This document shows positions 34,163-42,108 of a stretch of DNA of 64,000 nucleotides, one piece after another. Both the position numbers and the translations under genes were made by a program. Under the pieces are notes generated by a model that saw nothing but the letters and a program-made list of their open reading frames with translations, made no database searches and was not told the DNA's origin. Position 1 is the stretch's first letter. Each line of letters begins with the position of its first letter. The DNA is taken from assembly GCF_029953635.1 (NCBI RefSeq), contig NZ_CP124543.1, positions 6,294,367 to 6,358,366 on the forward strand, given 5' to 3'. This DNA is from Halotia branconii CENA392 (GTDB taxonomy: Bacteria; Cyanobacteriota; Cyanobacteriia; Cyanobacteriales; Nostocaceae).

Positions 34163-34223
34163 AACCAGTGTATTTACTAAATTACACAGTGTTATGACTG
34201 ACATTACACTGGTTAATTTAGTA
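34163..34223. repeat. Interleaved inverted repeats upstream of a hypothetical gene
   Basis: AACCAGTGTA (34163-34172) with TACACTGGTT (34205-34214), and TACTAAATTA (34175-34184) with TAATTTAGTA (34214-34223). The order is A-B-A'-B', which allows a pseudoknot in RNA or two operators in DNA. The gene at 34235 starts 12 bp later. Confidence 0.7.
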
Positions 34224-34234
34224 TAAACAATTTT

Positions 34235-34786
34235 ATGTTATCTAATTTAGATTTAATTAGAGAGTTTGTACAAAACTCTATCCAGAAAAAAGACGTTTTG
34301 TTAGCAAACCCTTCTTTAACAGCACAAACACTGTATAAAAGCAATCAATTGTTAGCAAAAACAGAGGGCGTAATTGCCACTGCTCAATTTACCAATACAC
34401 CATCTGAATTTTCGATTAATGCAAAATCATCTCATTGGGAATTGATGAATGAAGCATTAGCCGATTATAGCTATATTCTCACAGGAGAGATAGATAGTCG
34501 TAATTGTTATGTATATAAATACTGCCAAATTCCCAAAGACTATCGAATGCATTGCACCAAATCTGTTTTACTTTGGCGGGCTTGGTGGAAATATCGTAAG
34601 AATGTTTTACGAGCCGGGATTCCCTTAGACTTGCTAATCCGTACAAGAGATTCATGGTATCCCATCAAAGATTTAATTATTAGCGATGGACTGCTTTATA
34701 TCAAAACTTTAGGTAGTGAAATCGCAATTCATTCAGATGATTTGGTAATTTGGTTGAGCAAAATTGAAGTCAAGCCTCAGAATTAA
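34235..34786 (+). CDS. Hypothetical protein
   Basis: 183 residues. MLSNLDLIREFVQNSIQKKDVLLANPSL starts it, with SSHWELMNEALADYSYILT and a Cys-rich middle (NCYVYKYCQIP..MHC). The rest has WRAWWKYRKNVLRAGIPLDLLI, ending in IHSDDLVIWLSKIEV. I do not recognise the family. Its leader contains the interleaved inverted repeats. It is followed by a dispersed repeat and a dehydrogenase gene on the same strand, about 230 bp apart. Confidence 0.75.
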   Translation: MLSNLDLIREFVQNSIQKKDVLLANPSLTAQTLYKSNQLLAKTEGVIATAQFTNTPSEFSINAKSSHWELMNEALADYSYILTGEIDSRNCYVYKYCQIPKDYRMHCTKSVLLWRAWWKYRKNVLRAGIPLDLLIRTRDSWYPIKDLIISDGLLYIKTLGSEIAIHSDDLVIWLSKIEVKPQN

Positions 34787-34816
34787 TATTAGCTGACAAA
34801 AGGACTAAAGTCCTGA

Positions 34817-34919
34817 CTATTGGTCTGTCAACCCAAAAATGAGAGGCAGGGGAAGCAAGGGAGAAAAGAACTGGACTTTTTCACATTAACCCAGCAAACT
34901 TATCTTGGCAGAGTACTAC
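34817..34919. repeat. Dispersed ~130-bp repeat, copy 2 (reverse orientation)
   Basis: Same family as 5626-5758. Carries TATTGGTCTGTCAACC at the left and AGTACTACC at the right, with ACTGGACTTTTTCACATTAA in the core. It is preceded by AGGACTAAAGTCCTGACTA, which also occurs (reversed) beside the related element at 58089-58140. Confidence 0.75.
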
Positions 34920-35012
34920 CAAACTTAATAGTGATAGGCTAGACCCGTAGTCAACTGACTACCAGCATCATTTTACTGATTAAATATTCACTTTTTTGCT
35001 CTAAAAATTTGT

Positions 35013-35966
35013 ATGAAAGGACTCTGGCTAGAAAACAATCAATTGCAACTACGCACAGATATTCCTCATCCTGAACCGACACTAGGAGAAGCCCTAGTGC
35101 GTGTATTGCGTGCGGGTATCTGTAATACTGATTTAGAACTGAAAAGAGGTTACTATCCTTACACTGGTATTTTAGGACATGAATTTGTTGGCGTTGTCGA
35201 GCAAGGGCCTGAACATCTACTTAACCAGCGGGTAGTGGGAGAAATTAACGTCGCTTGTGGTTATTGTCGTTTTTGTCGTAGTGGACAGCCAACTCACTGC
35301 GAAAACCGTACAGTTTTGGGTATTGTCAACCACCACGGAGCCTTTGCTGATTATCTCTGCTTACCAGTTACCAATTTACATCCTGTACCTGATAATGTTC
35401 CAACAGAGGTAGCAACATTTACTGAACCATTAGCAGCAGCACTAGAAATTCAGCAGCAGGTAGCCTTAGGTGCTAATGACCAAGTGCTAGTAGTTGGAGA
35501 TGGCAAACTAGGACAACTAGTAGCCCAGACAATAGCTTTAACTGGTTGTAAACTTTTGGTAGTAGGTCGTCATCAAGATAAATTAGCTAATTTAGCAGCA
35601 AGAGGCATTAAAACAGGTTTAGCCAAGGATGTTACAGACAAAGCCTTTGATATCTCAGTAGAGTGTACTGGCAACCCAGAAGGATTTGCGATCGCTCGTC
35701 GTGCTTTGCGCCCCCGTGGTACGCTAGTGCTGAAAAGCACTTATGCAGGCAATCTCAGCTTGGATGCTTCTTCTTTAGTCGTAGACGAGATTACTTTGAT
35801 TGGCTCTCGCTGTGGCCCCTTTGAGAAAGCACTTGAATTGTTAGCTACACAAAAAGTAGACGTAAAACCCTTAATTCACGCCTGCTACCCCCTAACTGAT
35901 GGCATAGCAGCTTTTGACTTAGCTCAACGTCGGGGTGTTTTAAAAGTCTTATTGGAGATGAGTTAA
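35013..35966 (+). CDS. Zinc-dependent alcohol dehydrogenase-like protein
   Basis: 317 residues of the MDR superfamily. Catalytic-site motifs CNTDLELKRGYYPYTGILGHEFVG, the structural-zinc cysteines CGYCRFCRSGQPTHCEN and the Rossmann start VLVVGDGKLGQLVAQTIA are present. It is shorter than full-length ADHs (about 340-370), with a compact C-terminal end. The substrate is unknown; some cyanobacterial relatives act on polyols or sugar alcohols. Zinc- and NAD(P)-dependent by family. Start ATG 35013. No operon partner. Confidence 0.87.
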   Translation: MKGLWLENNQLQLRTDIPHPEPTLGEALVRVLRAGICNTDLELKRGYYPYTGILGHEFVGVVEQGPEHLLNQRVVGEINVACGYCRFCRSGQPTHCENRTVLGIVNHHGAFADYLCLPVTNLHPVPDNVPTEVATFTEPLAAALEIQQQVALGANDQVLVVGDGKLGQLVAQTIALTGCKLLVVGRHQDKLANLAARGIKTGLAKDVTDKAFDISVECTGNPEGFAIARRALRPRGTLVLKSTYAGNLSLDASSLVVDEITLIGSRCGPFEKALELLATQKVDVKPLIHACYPLTDGIAAFDLAQRRGVLKVLLEMS

Positions 35967-36091
35967 TAGTAAATTTTATTGGGCATGAGGCATAGACAGT
36001 TATCAGTTATCAGTTATCACTGTTCACTGCTTCTGCTTCCTCTTCTTCCCCTGCCTCCCCTGCCTCCCCTGCCTCCTCTGCCTTTCCTAGG

Positions 36092-36225
36092 CTAGTACTC
36101 TGGCAAGTCAACTTTGCTGGGTTAATGGGAAAAAAGTCCAGTTCTTTTCTCCCCCTGCTTCCTCTGCTTCCCCTGCTTCCCCTACTTGCCTCCACCCGTC
36201 ATTTTTGGGTTGACAAACCACTAGT
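36092..36225. repeat. Dispersed ~130-bp repeat, copy 3
   Basis: CTAGTACTCTGGCAAGTCAACTTTGCTGGG at the left, TTGACAAACCACTAGT at the right, with the same core as copy 1. A run of CCCCTGCCT units precedes it (36030-36080). Confidence 0.8.
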
Positions 36226-36242
36226 CCCTAATCCCTTATTTT

Positions 36243-36530
36243 TTAATAGAGCATAGGATTTGTCTTGGCTTGATAGTCAATACAATTGATAGCTTCTTCT
36301 GTGTTGGCAATAGATGGATGTACAGTGCATTTAAGACGATAGTCGGCTGTAAAAAATTGGCAGCCACTACAGGGAATTTGATGCATTTGCTTGGCTGTGG
36401 CGACACTATCTCTTGCTGCAACCCATAAACTCCAAGCAAAGAGAATAATTAAAACCCAAGCACCGATAAAGCAAATAGGGATTAAAAATTGCTGAATCCC
36501 ATGAATGATTAAAGATATCAGTTCTAACAC
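36243..36530 (-). CDS. Small membrane protein with a cysteine motif, downstream of chlG
   Basis: 95 residues. One or two hydrophobic spans (LISLIIHGIQQFLIPICFIG, VLIILFAWSLWVA) precede a soluble tail with IPCSGCQFFTADYRLKCTVHP, which holds a CxxC and a later Cys/His. Cyanobacterial genomes keep a gene like this beside chlG; its job is not known. It is 84 bp downstream of chlG on the same strand. Confidence 0.78.
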   Translation of the reverse strand: MLELISLIIHGIQQFLIPICFIGAWVLIILFAWSLWVAARDSVATAKQMHQIPCSGCQFFTADYRLKCTVHPSIANTEEAINCIDYQAKTNPMLY

Positions 36531-36614
36531 AACAAGTCTTGATAAAAGTTCAGAGTTAGAAGTATATTAACTCCTAACTCCTAGTTCTTAACTTCTGACC
36601 ACAGAGGTATTAAC

Positions 36615-37655
36615 TTAAACGCCAGCATGACCTAGTGCTAAACCAGCTACAAGCATTCCTAAGACCAGAAATGGTTGGGCGCTGGCTTGGTATTTAACAT
36701 CATTTTCTAGGGGGTCACGCAGAAAATACATATCCTGGAAGGTAATTTGCGGGATGATTAACAGTGCCAAAACCGCTGCATACAAGTTCTCGTGGATAGT
36801 GACGAGATATGCAGCGATAAATCCTTGAAATAAATCAATCATCAGTACACAAATCCAGGCGGCAGTATTGACACCAAACATTACAGGTAACGATTGTAAT
36901 CCTAGCTGGCGATCGCCTTCTACACTCTTAAAATCGTTGACAATGGCAATTCCTAATCCTGCCAAACTGTAAATTAGGGTGAGGACAACAATTTTCCAAT
37001 TGAGGTCGCCAAACAGAGCATGACCTGCCCACCAAGGCAAAGCGATGTAGCTAGCCCCTAGGGCGTAATTACCTAGCCAGCCGTTTTGCTTTAGTTTCAA
37101 AGGAGGCGCAGAGTAGATGTAGGCGATGAAAGAACCAAATATGGCCAGAACTGTAACGTTGGGAAATTCATGACCAGCCCATACGTCCAGAACAAATGCT
37201 AAGGCAATACCCGATATAAATAATACTAAAATCTGTGTAATTACCTGGGGTACAGAAATTGCACCGGAGGGAATAGGGCGATAGGGTTCATTAATGGCAT
37301 CGATTTCGCGATCATAGAAATCATTTAAGGTTTGGGTGTACCCTGCCAGTAAAGGTCCAGACAACAACATACAAGCTGCTGCTTTCAAGACATTTTCTAG
37401 TGTCCAAGTATAGTTACCAGAAGAAGCTGCACCACAGACTACGCCCCAAATTAAGGGAATCCAGGTAATAGGCTTCATCAGCTGCAACCGGATTTTCCAA
37501 ATTGATGTTTCTCCTGGTGATGCGCCTTTCATCCCTAGTAGTTGCCTAGTTTTGGCGCTGCGATCGCTAGCTGTTTTTGAGCTAGGATTAATTGCTACTG
37601 AGTCTATTGCCTCACCTGGGTCAGAATTTGGGGTAATGGGAGATGATTCAGACAT
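36615..37655 (-). CDS. chlG: Chlorophyll synthase ChlG
   Basis: 346 residues. ETSIWKIRLQLMKPITWIPLIWGVVCGAASSG is the N-terminal signature, with QTLNDFYDREIDAINEPYRPIPSGAIS (the DRxxD prenyl diphosphate motif), then VNDFKSVEGDRQLGLQSLPVMFG (second Asp motif). Eight to nine membrane spans are present. ChlG esterifies chlorophyllide with geranylgeranyl or phytyl diphosphate in the thylakoid membrane. Lies 68 bp downstream of the ArsA-like gene on the same strand, forming a likely operon with it and the small membrane protein. Confidence 0.97.
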   Translation of the reverse strand: MSESSPITPNSDPGEAIDSVAINPSSKTASDRSAKTRQLLGMKGASPGETSIWKIRLQLMKPITWIPLIWGVVCGAASSGNYTWTLENVLKAAACMLLSGPLLAGYTQTLNDFYDREIDAINEPYRPIPSGAISVPQVITQILVLFISGIALAFVLDVWAGHEFPNVTVLAIFGSFIAYIYSAPPLKLKQNGWLGNYALGASYIALPWWAGHALFGDLNWKIVVLTLIYSLAGLGIAIVNDFKSVEGDRQLGLQSLPVMFGVNTAAWICVLMIDLFQGFIAAYLVTIHENLYAAVLALLIIPQITFQDMYFLRDPLENDVKYQASAQPFLVLGMLVAGLALGHAGV

Positions 37656-37723
37656 AAGCTTATTTGCTAAGAAGTTCGGAATTAGAAGTTAGAAGTTGCA
37701 ATTCCTAACTTCTACTTCCTAAA

Positions 37724-38824
37724 TTAAAACGAAATTATCAAATAACTATTCTGGAACTTCGCACCAGCAACAGGTCTACCACTCAAAGCCGGGGGTAGGA
37801 AGATATTCCGCCGCTGGTCTCCTGCTTCCACAGTGACTTCTGGCCCATACTGGGTAAGTTTGACTTGCTTTTTGTCAAATCCAGGCAAGAATAAGCGTAC
37901 CTGACGGTTGTGGACATCGACTTCAATCGGTTTAGGAGCTTGTCGAGCAAGCTCTACAAAGTTAGGTAGAGCATCGATTAGCGGTTGCCAGTCACTTTTG
38001 TCAGCATCGGGAACAACGCTGACGTTTAGAGGTGTAAATTCCTCTGATAAATTGAGGTTTGTTTCCGAAGAAACAAGGATTACACCACCAACAGTTAAAC
38101 CAATTTGCTGAGCGCTGCCCCACAAATAACGGGTACTTGCCAAATCAATCGGGTCTGCTGTAGTAACTAAGAAGGCAGCAATCCGATTGGGATCGGCAAG
38201 AGCAGTTCTTCCTTGATCTAAGAAATTGTTGACTTGGTTAGTCGGTTGAGCAAAGTTATCTGCTGTCCAATTGACATTGAAAAAACTGCTAATCAGCGGC
38301 TGAATCAAAGGCGATTCGGCAATAGTTTTACCCAAGTCAGAGTTAATAAACAATTGCCGAAATCGCCGAACATACCAACTGAGAGATTCTGGTAGGCCTA
38401 ACATCCGTAAACTAGAGGCATCACCCGTGCCATCATAAACGATCGCATCATATTTGCCGCTGGCATCATATTCACGAATGGCGTTCAGGGCTAGGGCGTT
38501 GTCCATCCCCGGTAAAACTACCAGTTCTTGACCATAAACCTCCTTAAAAATGGGCGTGCGGAGGTATTGCGCTTCGAGTTTTTTGACTTGTTCCCAGTTG
38601 CGCTCTAACAGTACAGATGCCTGGAACTGCACAACTTGTAAGTTAGGAGCAATTTCCTGGGGGTCAGGGGCAAGGGTTTGATCGAGCAGGATCGGTAACA
38701 CTGGTTCTGCCAGTCCTGCTAGAAGGACGCGCTTGCCTTGGCTTGCTAGTCGCTTGGCGGCGGCGATCGCAATTTTGGTACGAGCTATGCCGCCTTTGCC
38801 CAAAAATGTCAATATCAGGGCCAT
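37724..38824 (-). CDS. ArsA/Get3-like ATPase with altered P-loop and crystallin-like tail
   Basis: 366 residues. The fold starts like ArsA/Get3 (MALILTFLGKGGIARTKIAIAAAKRLASQGKRVLL), but GKGGxGKT reads GKGGIART: the first Lys (signature Lys) is kept and the catalytic P-loop Lys is replaced by Arg. Later motifs (VVYDGTGDASSLRML) fit the family's Asp/Thr region. The C-terminal ~90 residues (VRLFLPGFDKKQVKLTQYGPEVTVEAG) resemble the small heat-shock/crystallin-like domain seen in plant and cyanobacterial ArsA relatives. It is next to chlG, as in other cyanobacteria. ATP hydrolysis may be weak or absent; role unknown. Confidence 0.85.
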   Translation of the reverse strand: MALILTFLGKGGIARTKIAIAAAKRLASQGKRVLLAGLAEPVLPILLDQTLAPDPQEIAPNLQVVQFQASVLLERNWEQVKKLEAQYLRTPIFKEVYGQELVVLPGMDNALALNAIREYDASGKYDAIVYDGTGDASSLRMLGLPESLSWYVRRFRQLFINSDLGKTIAESPLIQPLISSFFNVNWTADNFAQPTNQVNNFLDQGRTALADPNRIAAFLVTTADPIDLASTRYLWGSAQQIGLTVGGVILVSSETNLNLSEEFTPLNVSVVPDADKSDWQPLIDALPNFVELARQAPKPIEVDVHNRQVRLFLPGFDKKQVKLTQYGPEVTVEAGDQRRNIFLPPALSGRPVAGAKFQNSYLIISF

Positions 38825-38909
38825 TATTTGATTCCTATGTTCACCGCCGATCTTTTCAATTACAACTTAGCACTAGGCAAATACTCTTAGCTTCCGCCTA
38901 AGGGTTTCT

Positions 38910-39104
38910 CTATGAGACGAGTTTGATTTCATCTTCAAAAAACCAAGTCGAAGAATTATCGTCAAATAACACTACTACACCAACGCTGCTACCATCGATG
39001 ACTTTATAACCTTGAATGATGCCTACTTGTCCTAATTTTTTCACAATAGGAGCAGAAACGCGATCGCGCAGACGAACCACCTTAACCTTTTGTCCGATTT
39101 CCAT
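38910..39104 (-). CDS. petP: DUF2862 protein, cytochrome b6f subunit PetP-like
   Basis: 64 residues. MEIGQKVKVVRLRDRVSAPIVKKLGQVGII and VGVVVLFDDNSSTWFFEDEI match DUF2862, the small SH3/KOW-like protein reported as the peripheral b6f subunit PetP. Length agrees (about 65-70). It lies upstream of the ArsA-like and chlG genes on the same strand with an 85 bp gap. I call petP on sequence only; other DUF2862 proteins could be unrelated to b6f. Confidence 0.78.
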   Translation of the reverse strand: MEIGQKVKVVRLRDRVSAPIVKKLGQVGIIQGYKVIDGSSVGVVVLFDDNSSTWFFEDEIKLVS

Positions 39105-39303
39105 GCCTAATTACAATGCAATAAACCAAGTCTCAGTTTAGCTGAATCAGTGCCGCATCTGTAATAGATTCAGGGAACAAGGACTAGGAAACAAGCAGGG
39201 CAGCAAGAGGCAGGGGAGCAGCAAGAGGCAGGGAGCAGAGGGAAATAGGTAATTTTTCTTCATCTCCCTTGCACCCCGCACCCTGCCCCAGTTCCTCTTC
39301 TTT
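39105..39303. other. 199-bp spacer with purine/pyrimidine low-complexity tracts
   Basis: The segments GCAAGAGGCAGGGGAGCAGC (about 39200-39235) and CCCGCACCCTGCCCC (about 39275-39290) are low-complexity runs found in many Nostoc intergenic regions. Similar tracts occur at 290-320, 5690-5730, 36030-36080 and 58000-58060. No gene is seen. Confidence 0.5.
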
Positions 39304-39354
39304 ATGCCCAATGACAGATTAAAATTAAATCAACAACCAAGCAGGTACATAACC

Positions 39355-40125
39355 ATGTTTGTTACAGCCCAACAGCTAGAAAAACAGATGCCCGATGCAA
39401 CTCGGTTGTTAAGTGATGAGCCAGAAATGGAAACTTCGTTGCATTATATGCAGTTATTGCTGCTAGTAACTTGCCTAGAGTGGCTGTGGCGCGACCATAA
39501 TGATTTCTTTATAGGTGCGAATCTGACGATTTATTTTAGCCGCCAGCAGTTACGAAACCGAGATTTCCGGGGGCCAGACTTTTTTTTAGTGAAAGATACC
39601 GAAAAGCATCCTCGTAGTTCTTGGGTAGTCTGGGAGGAAGACGGTCGTTATCCAGATTTAATTATTGAATTACTTTCAGAAAGTACAGCTGATGTTGACC
39701 GGAATTTAAAGAAAAGCCTATATGAGAATCGCTTTCATACACCGGAATATTTTTGGTTTTCGCCGGAAAATTTGGAATTTGTCGGTTTTGAACTGGTTGG
39801 CAATAAGTACCAAGAAATTGTACCCGATAGACGCGGGTGGTGTTGGAGTGAGGTGCTTGGTCTGTATTTAGGTGTAGAAAATGGTAAATTGCGATATTTT
39901 ACATTTGATGGAGAATTAGTGCCAACACCGGAGGAAGCTGCTATGGAAGCGCAACAGGCAGCCATCGAAGCGCAACAGATAGCCATCGAAATGCAACAGA
40001 CAGCCATTGAGGCACAGCAACAAGTGTCTCAAACTGAATTGCGGTTAGAAGAAGAACAACAGCGATCGCAGCGACTAGCGGAGCATTTGCGATCTCTAGG
40101 CGTTGACCCAGATAGTTTAAATTAA
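39355..40125 (+). CDS. Uma2 family (DUF820) endonuclease-like protein
   Basis: 256 residues from ATG 39355 (an earlier in-frame ATG at 39304 adds 17 residues with no family match). PDLIIELLSESTADVDRNLKKSLYEN is the PD-(D/E)XK-like core motif of Uma2, with FRGPDFFLV and FHTPEYFWFSPENLEF. The C-terminal ~55 residues form a coiled-coil of repeated EAQQ-AIEAQQ units. Uma2 proteins are abundant in cyanobacteria and probably nucleases in unknown roles. A short ORF follows. Confidence 0.85.
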   Translation: MFVTAQQLEKQMPDATRLLSDEPEMETSLHYMQLLLLVTCLEWLWRDHNDFFIGANLTIYFSRQQLRNRDFRGPDFFLVKDTEKHPRSSWVVWEEDGRYPDLIIELLSESTADVDRNLKKSLYENRFHTPEYFWFSPENLEFVGFELVGNKYQEIVPDRRGWCWSEVLGLYLGVENGKLRYFTFDGELVPTPEEAAMEAQQAAIEAQQIAIEMQQTAIEAQQQVSQTELRLEEEQQRSQRLAEHLRSLGVDPDSLN

Positions 40126-40132
40126 GTTAATA

Positions 40133-40246
40133 ATGGCAATGATAGCCTCAGAGGAACTAATTCATCAATTAACAGGTCTTGCGGAGGTAAAATATGCTGA
40201 GGAAGGTATTAATAACTTTTATATTCAACAGGGGAGCTTAAAATAA
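40133..40246 (+). CDS. Short hypothetical ORF (37 aa)
   Basis: ATG 40133 to TAA 40246 encodes MAMIASEELIHQLTGLAEVK..., 7 bp after the Uma2 gene. It is protein-like in its first half but could be a remnant. Two ATGs are present at codons 1 and 3. Low confidence. Confidence 0.3.
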   Translation: MAMIASEELIHQLTGLAEVKYAEEGINNFYIQQGSLK

Positions 40247-40336
40247 ACTTTTGGTGGTAAGCTAATGCAGCAAAATAAACTTTGATATTATAAGATGCGC
40301 GAATAACTAGCTTGTGGTGGGTGGTGGTTTTTAAGA

Positions 40337-41143
40337 ATGATACTTTCACTTAAAGATAATTTAAATTGGTTGCGAGCGCGCCGCTACTGGGAATTGCTGC
40401 ATGTTTTAGTATCGCGGAATCTTAAAGTGCGCTACCGAGGGTCATTCCTGGGAGTTTACTGGTCACTATTAAACCCGTTGATTATGACGGGGTTGTACAC
40501 TGCTATTTTTGGGGCTACTTTTGCAACATACTATGGTAATTCGATACTAAATTATATGTTGGCGGCTTTTACCGGACTAGTAGTAATCAATTTTTTTTCT
40601 GCTTCTACGATGCAAGCCTTAATAAGCGTAGTAACAAACGGGTCGCTTTTAAATAAAATTCGTTTACCAGTCAGCATTTTTCCCATATCAATGATTGCAG
40701 CAAATGTATTTCAGTTTGCGATTGGGGTGTTTCCCTTAGTTGCAGTGATGACTTTTATTAATTCCAAGAGTTTAATAAATGTCCTGGCACTAATGTTCCC
40801 AATTTTAGCACTCATTTTGGTTTGTACAGGAGTTGGGTTTTTAGTAAGTGCTTTATATGTATTTTTTAGAGATTTGCCTTATTTCTACGAGTTAGTTGTA
40901 TTTGTGTTGTGGATTAGCAGTCCTGTATTTTATCCAGCAGCAATCGTCCCTAAAATAATACAACCTTTTTTAGGTTTAAATCCTTTATCTCCAATTATTG
41001 AAAGTCTGCGTCAGATAACATTATCAGGGTTGCCACCAGATTTAGGCTTAGTTTGGAGCGCGTTACTCAGTGGTATTATTATTTTGCTATTTGGATGGAC
41101 TTGTTTTCAATTGTGGCGACATCAGTTTATGGATTTGCTGTAA
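40337..41143 (+). CDS. Polysaccharide ABC exporter permease (Wzm/TagG-like)
   Basis: 268 residues with six membrane spans. LVSRNLKVRYRGSFLGVYWSLLNPLIMTGLY is the family signature, and the C-terminal LVVFVLWISSPVFYPAAIVP matches O-antigen/teichoic acid exporter permeases. It opens the locus: the ATPase begins one base after its TAA. Together they form the transporter that moves a completed polysaccharide across the inner membrane. Whether the product is O-antigen, S-layer glycan or sheath polysaccharide is unknown. Confidence 0.93.
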   Translation: MILSLKDNLNWLRARRYWELLHVLVSRNLKVRYRGSFLGVYWSLLNPLIMTGLYTAIFGATFATYYGNSILNYMLAAFTGLVVINFFSASTMQALISVVTNGSLLNKIRLPVSIFPISMIAANVFQFAIGVFPLVAVMTFINSKSLINVLALMFPILALILVCTGVGFLVSALYVFFRDLPYFYELVVFVLWISSPVFYPAAIVPKIIQPFLGLNPLSPIIESLRQITLSGLPPDLGLVWSALLSGIIILLFGWTCFQLWRHQFMDLL

Positions 41144-41884
41144 ATGGAAGTAATTCGCCTAGATGAAGTTTCGCTTTGGCGACGGACTCAAGAAGAGTTT
41201 TCTTATGATTTAAAGAAAACTTTATTATCTTTTTTGGAAGGTAAGTATCGTCAACCGGCGAAGAAGTTAGTATTAAACAAAATTGATTTGGTAGTAGAAA
41301 GAGGTGAAAAAATAGGTATTATTGGAGCAAATGGTTCTGGTAAGTCAACACTTTTAAAAATCATTTCTGGTATTCTCAAACAAAGTAGTGGAGCCGTCAG
41401 GGTACGAGGTCAAATTGCGCCTTTGATTGAATTAGGAGCAGGTTTCGATGCAGAAATTTCAGTGATGGACAATATTCTGCTGTATGGAGTACTACTAGGT
41501 TTTTCTAGATCTGAGATGCGAGAAAGAACTCAGTCAATTTTAGAGTTTGCAGAATTACAAGATTATGCGTTAGTCCCTGTCAAAGGATTATCTTCTGGTA
41601 TGGTAGCTAGGCTGGGATTTGCCATTGCCACAGATACACAGCCGGATATTTTAATATTAGACGAAGTATTGTCGGTAGGAGATGAAAGTTTTAAGAATAA
41701 ATGCAAGCAAAGGATTGATAAATTTTGGGATCATAACGCAACTGTGTTAGTAGTCTCACATGATTTAAGTTTTGTGAAACAATCGTGCATTCGTGGAGTT
41801 TGGTTAGATCAAGGAAAAATACGCTTTATGGGAAATGCTCACGAAACTGTAAACTGCTACTTAAATTCATTAAACTCAATTTAA
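41144..41884 (+). CDS. Polysaccharide ABC exporter ATPase (Wzt/TagH-like)
   Basis: 246 residues. Walker A IGANGSGKSTLLK, signature VKGLSSGMVARLGFAIA, Walker B DILILDEVLSVGD and VVSHDLSFV are all present. There is no C-terminal carbohydrate-binding domain, so this is the short form of Wzt, like TagH/RfbE-type proteins. Starts directly after the permease stop, which indicates coupled translation. Partner of the permease at 40337. Confidence 0.94.
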   Translation: MEVIRLDEVSLWRRTQEEFSYDLKKTLLSFLEGKYRQPAKKLVLNKIDLVVERGEKIGIIGANGSGKSTLLKIISGILKQSSGAVRVRGQIAPLIELGAGFDAEISVMDNILLYGVLLGFSRSEMRERTQSILEFAELQDYALVPVKGLSSGMVARLGFAIATDTQPDILILDEVLSVGDESFKNKCKQRIDKFWDHNATVLVVSHDLSFVKQSCIRGVWLDQGKIRFMGNAHETVNCYLNSLNSI

Positions 41885-42108
41885 GGTAAAGTGTACAACA
41901 TAGATAATTCATAGATTTTCAGCAACTTTGTTTATGTTAAGCAGTTTGGAAGTAGGTATTATGACAGCAGGAGAGTTTTACTAGTCAACAGCTATTGAAT
42001 CATCTCAATGGTAATGTTAGTTGTATCAATACACGATAGTGGGATGCTTCAACAAATCGTGGAAAACCGATAAGATTTCGTAGTACAAGTAGAGATGAGA
42101 TACGGACA

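Noticed and set aside
36010..36195. Frame encoding repeated SRGSRGSRGRK and EAGEAGE units
   Set aside because: It is a read-through of the CCCCTGCCT low-complexity tract and dispersed repeat copy 3, not a gene.
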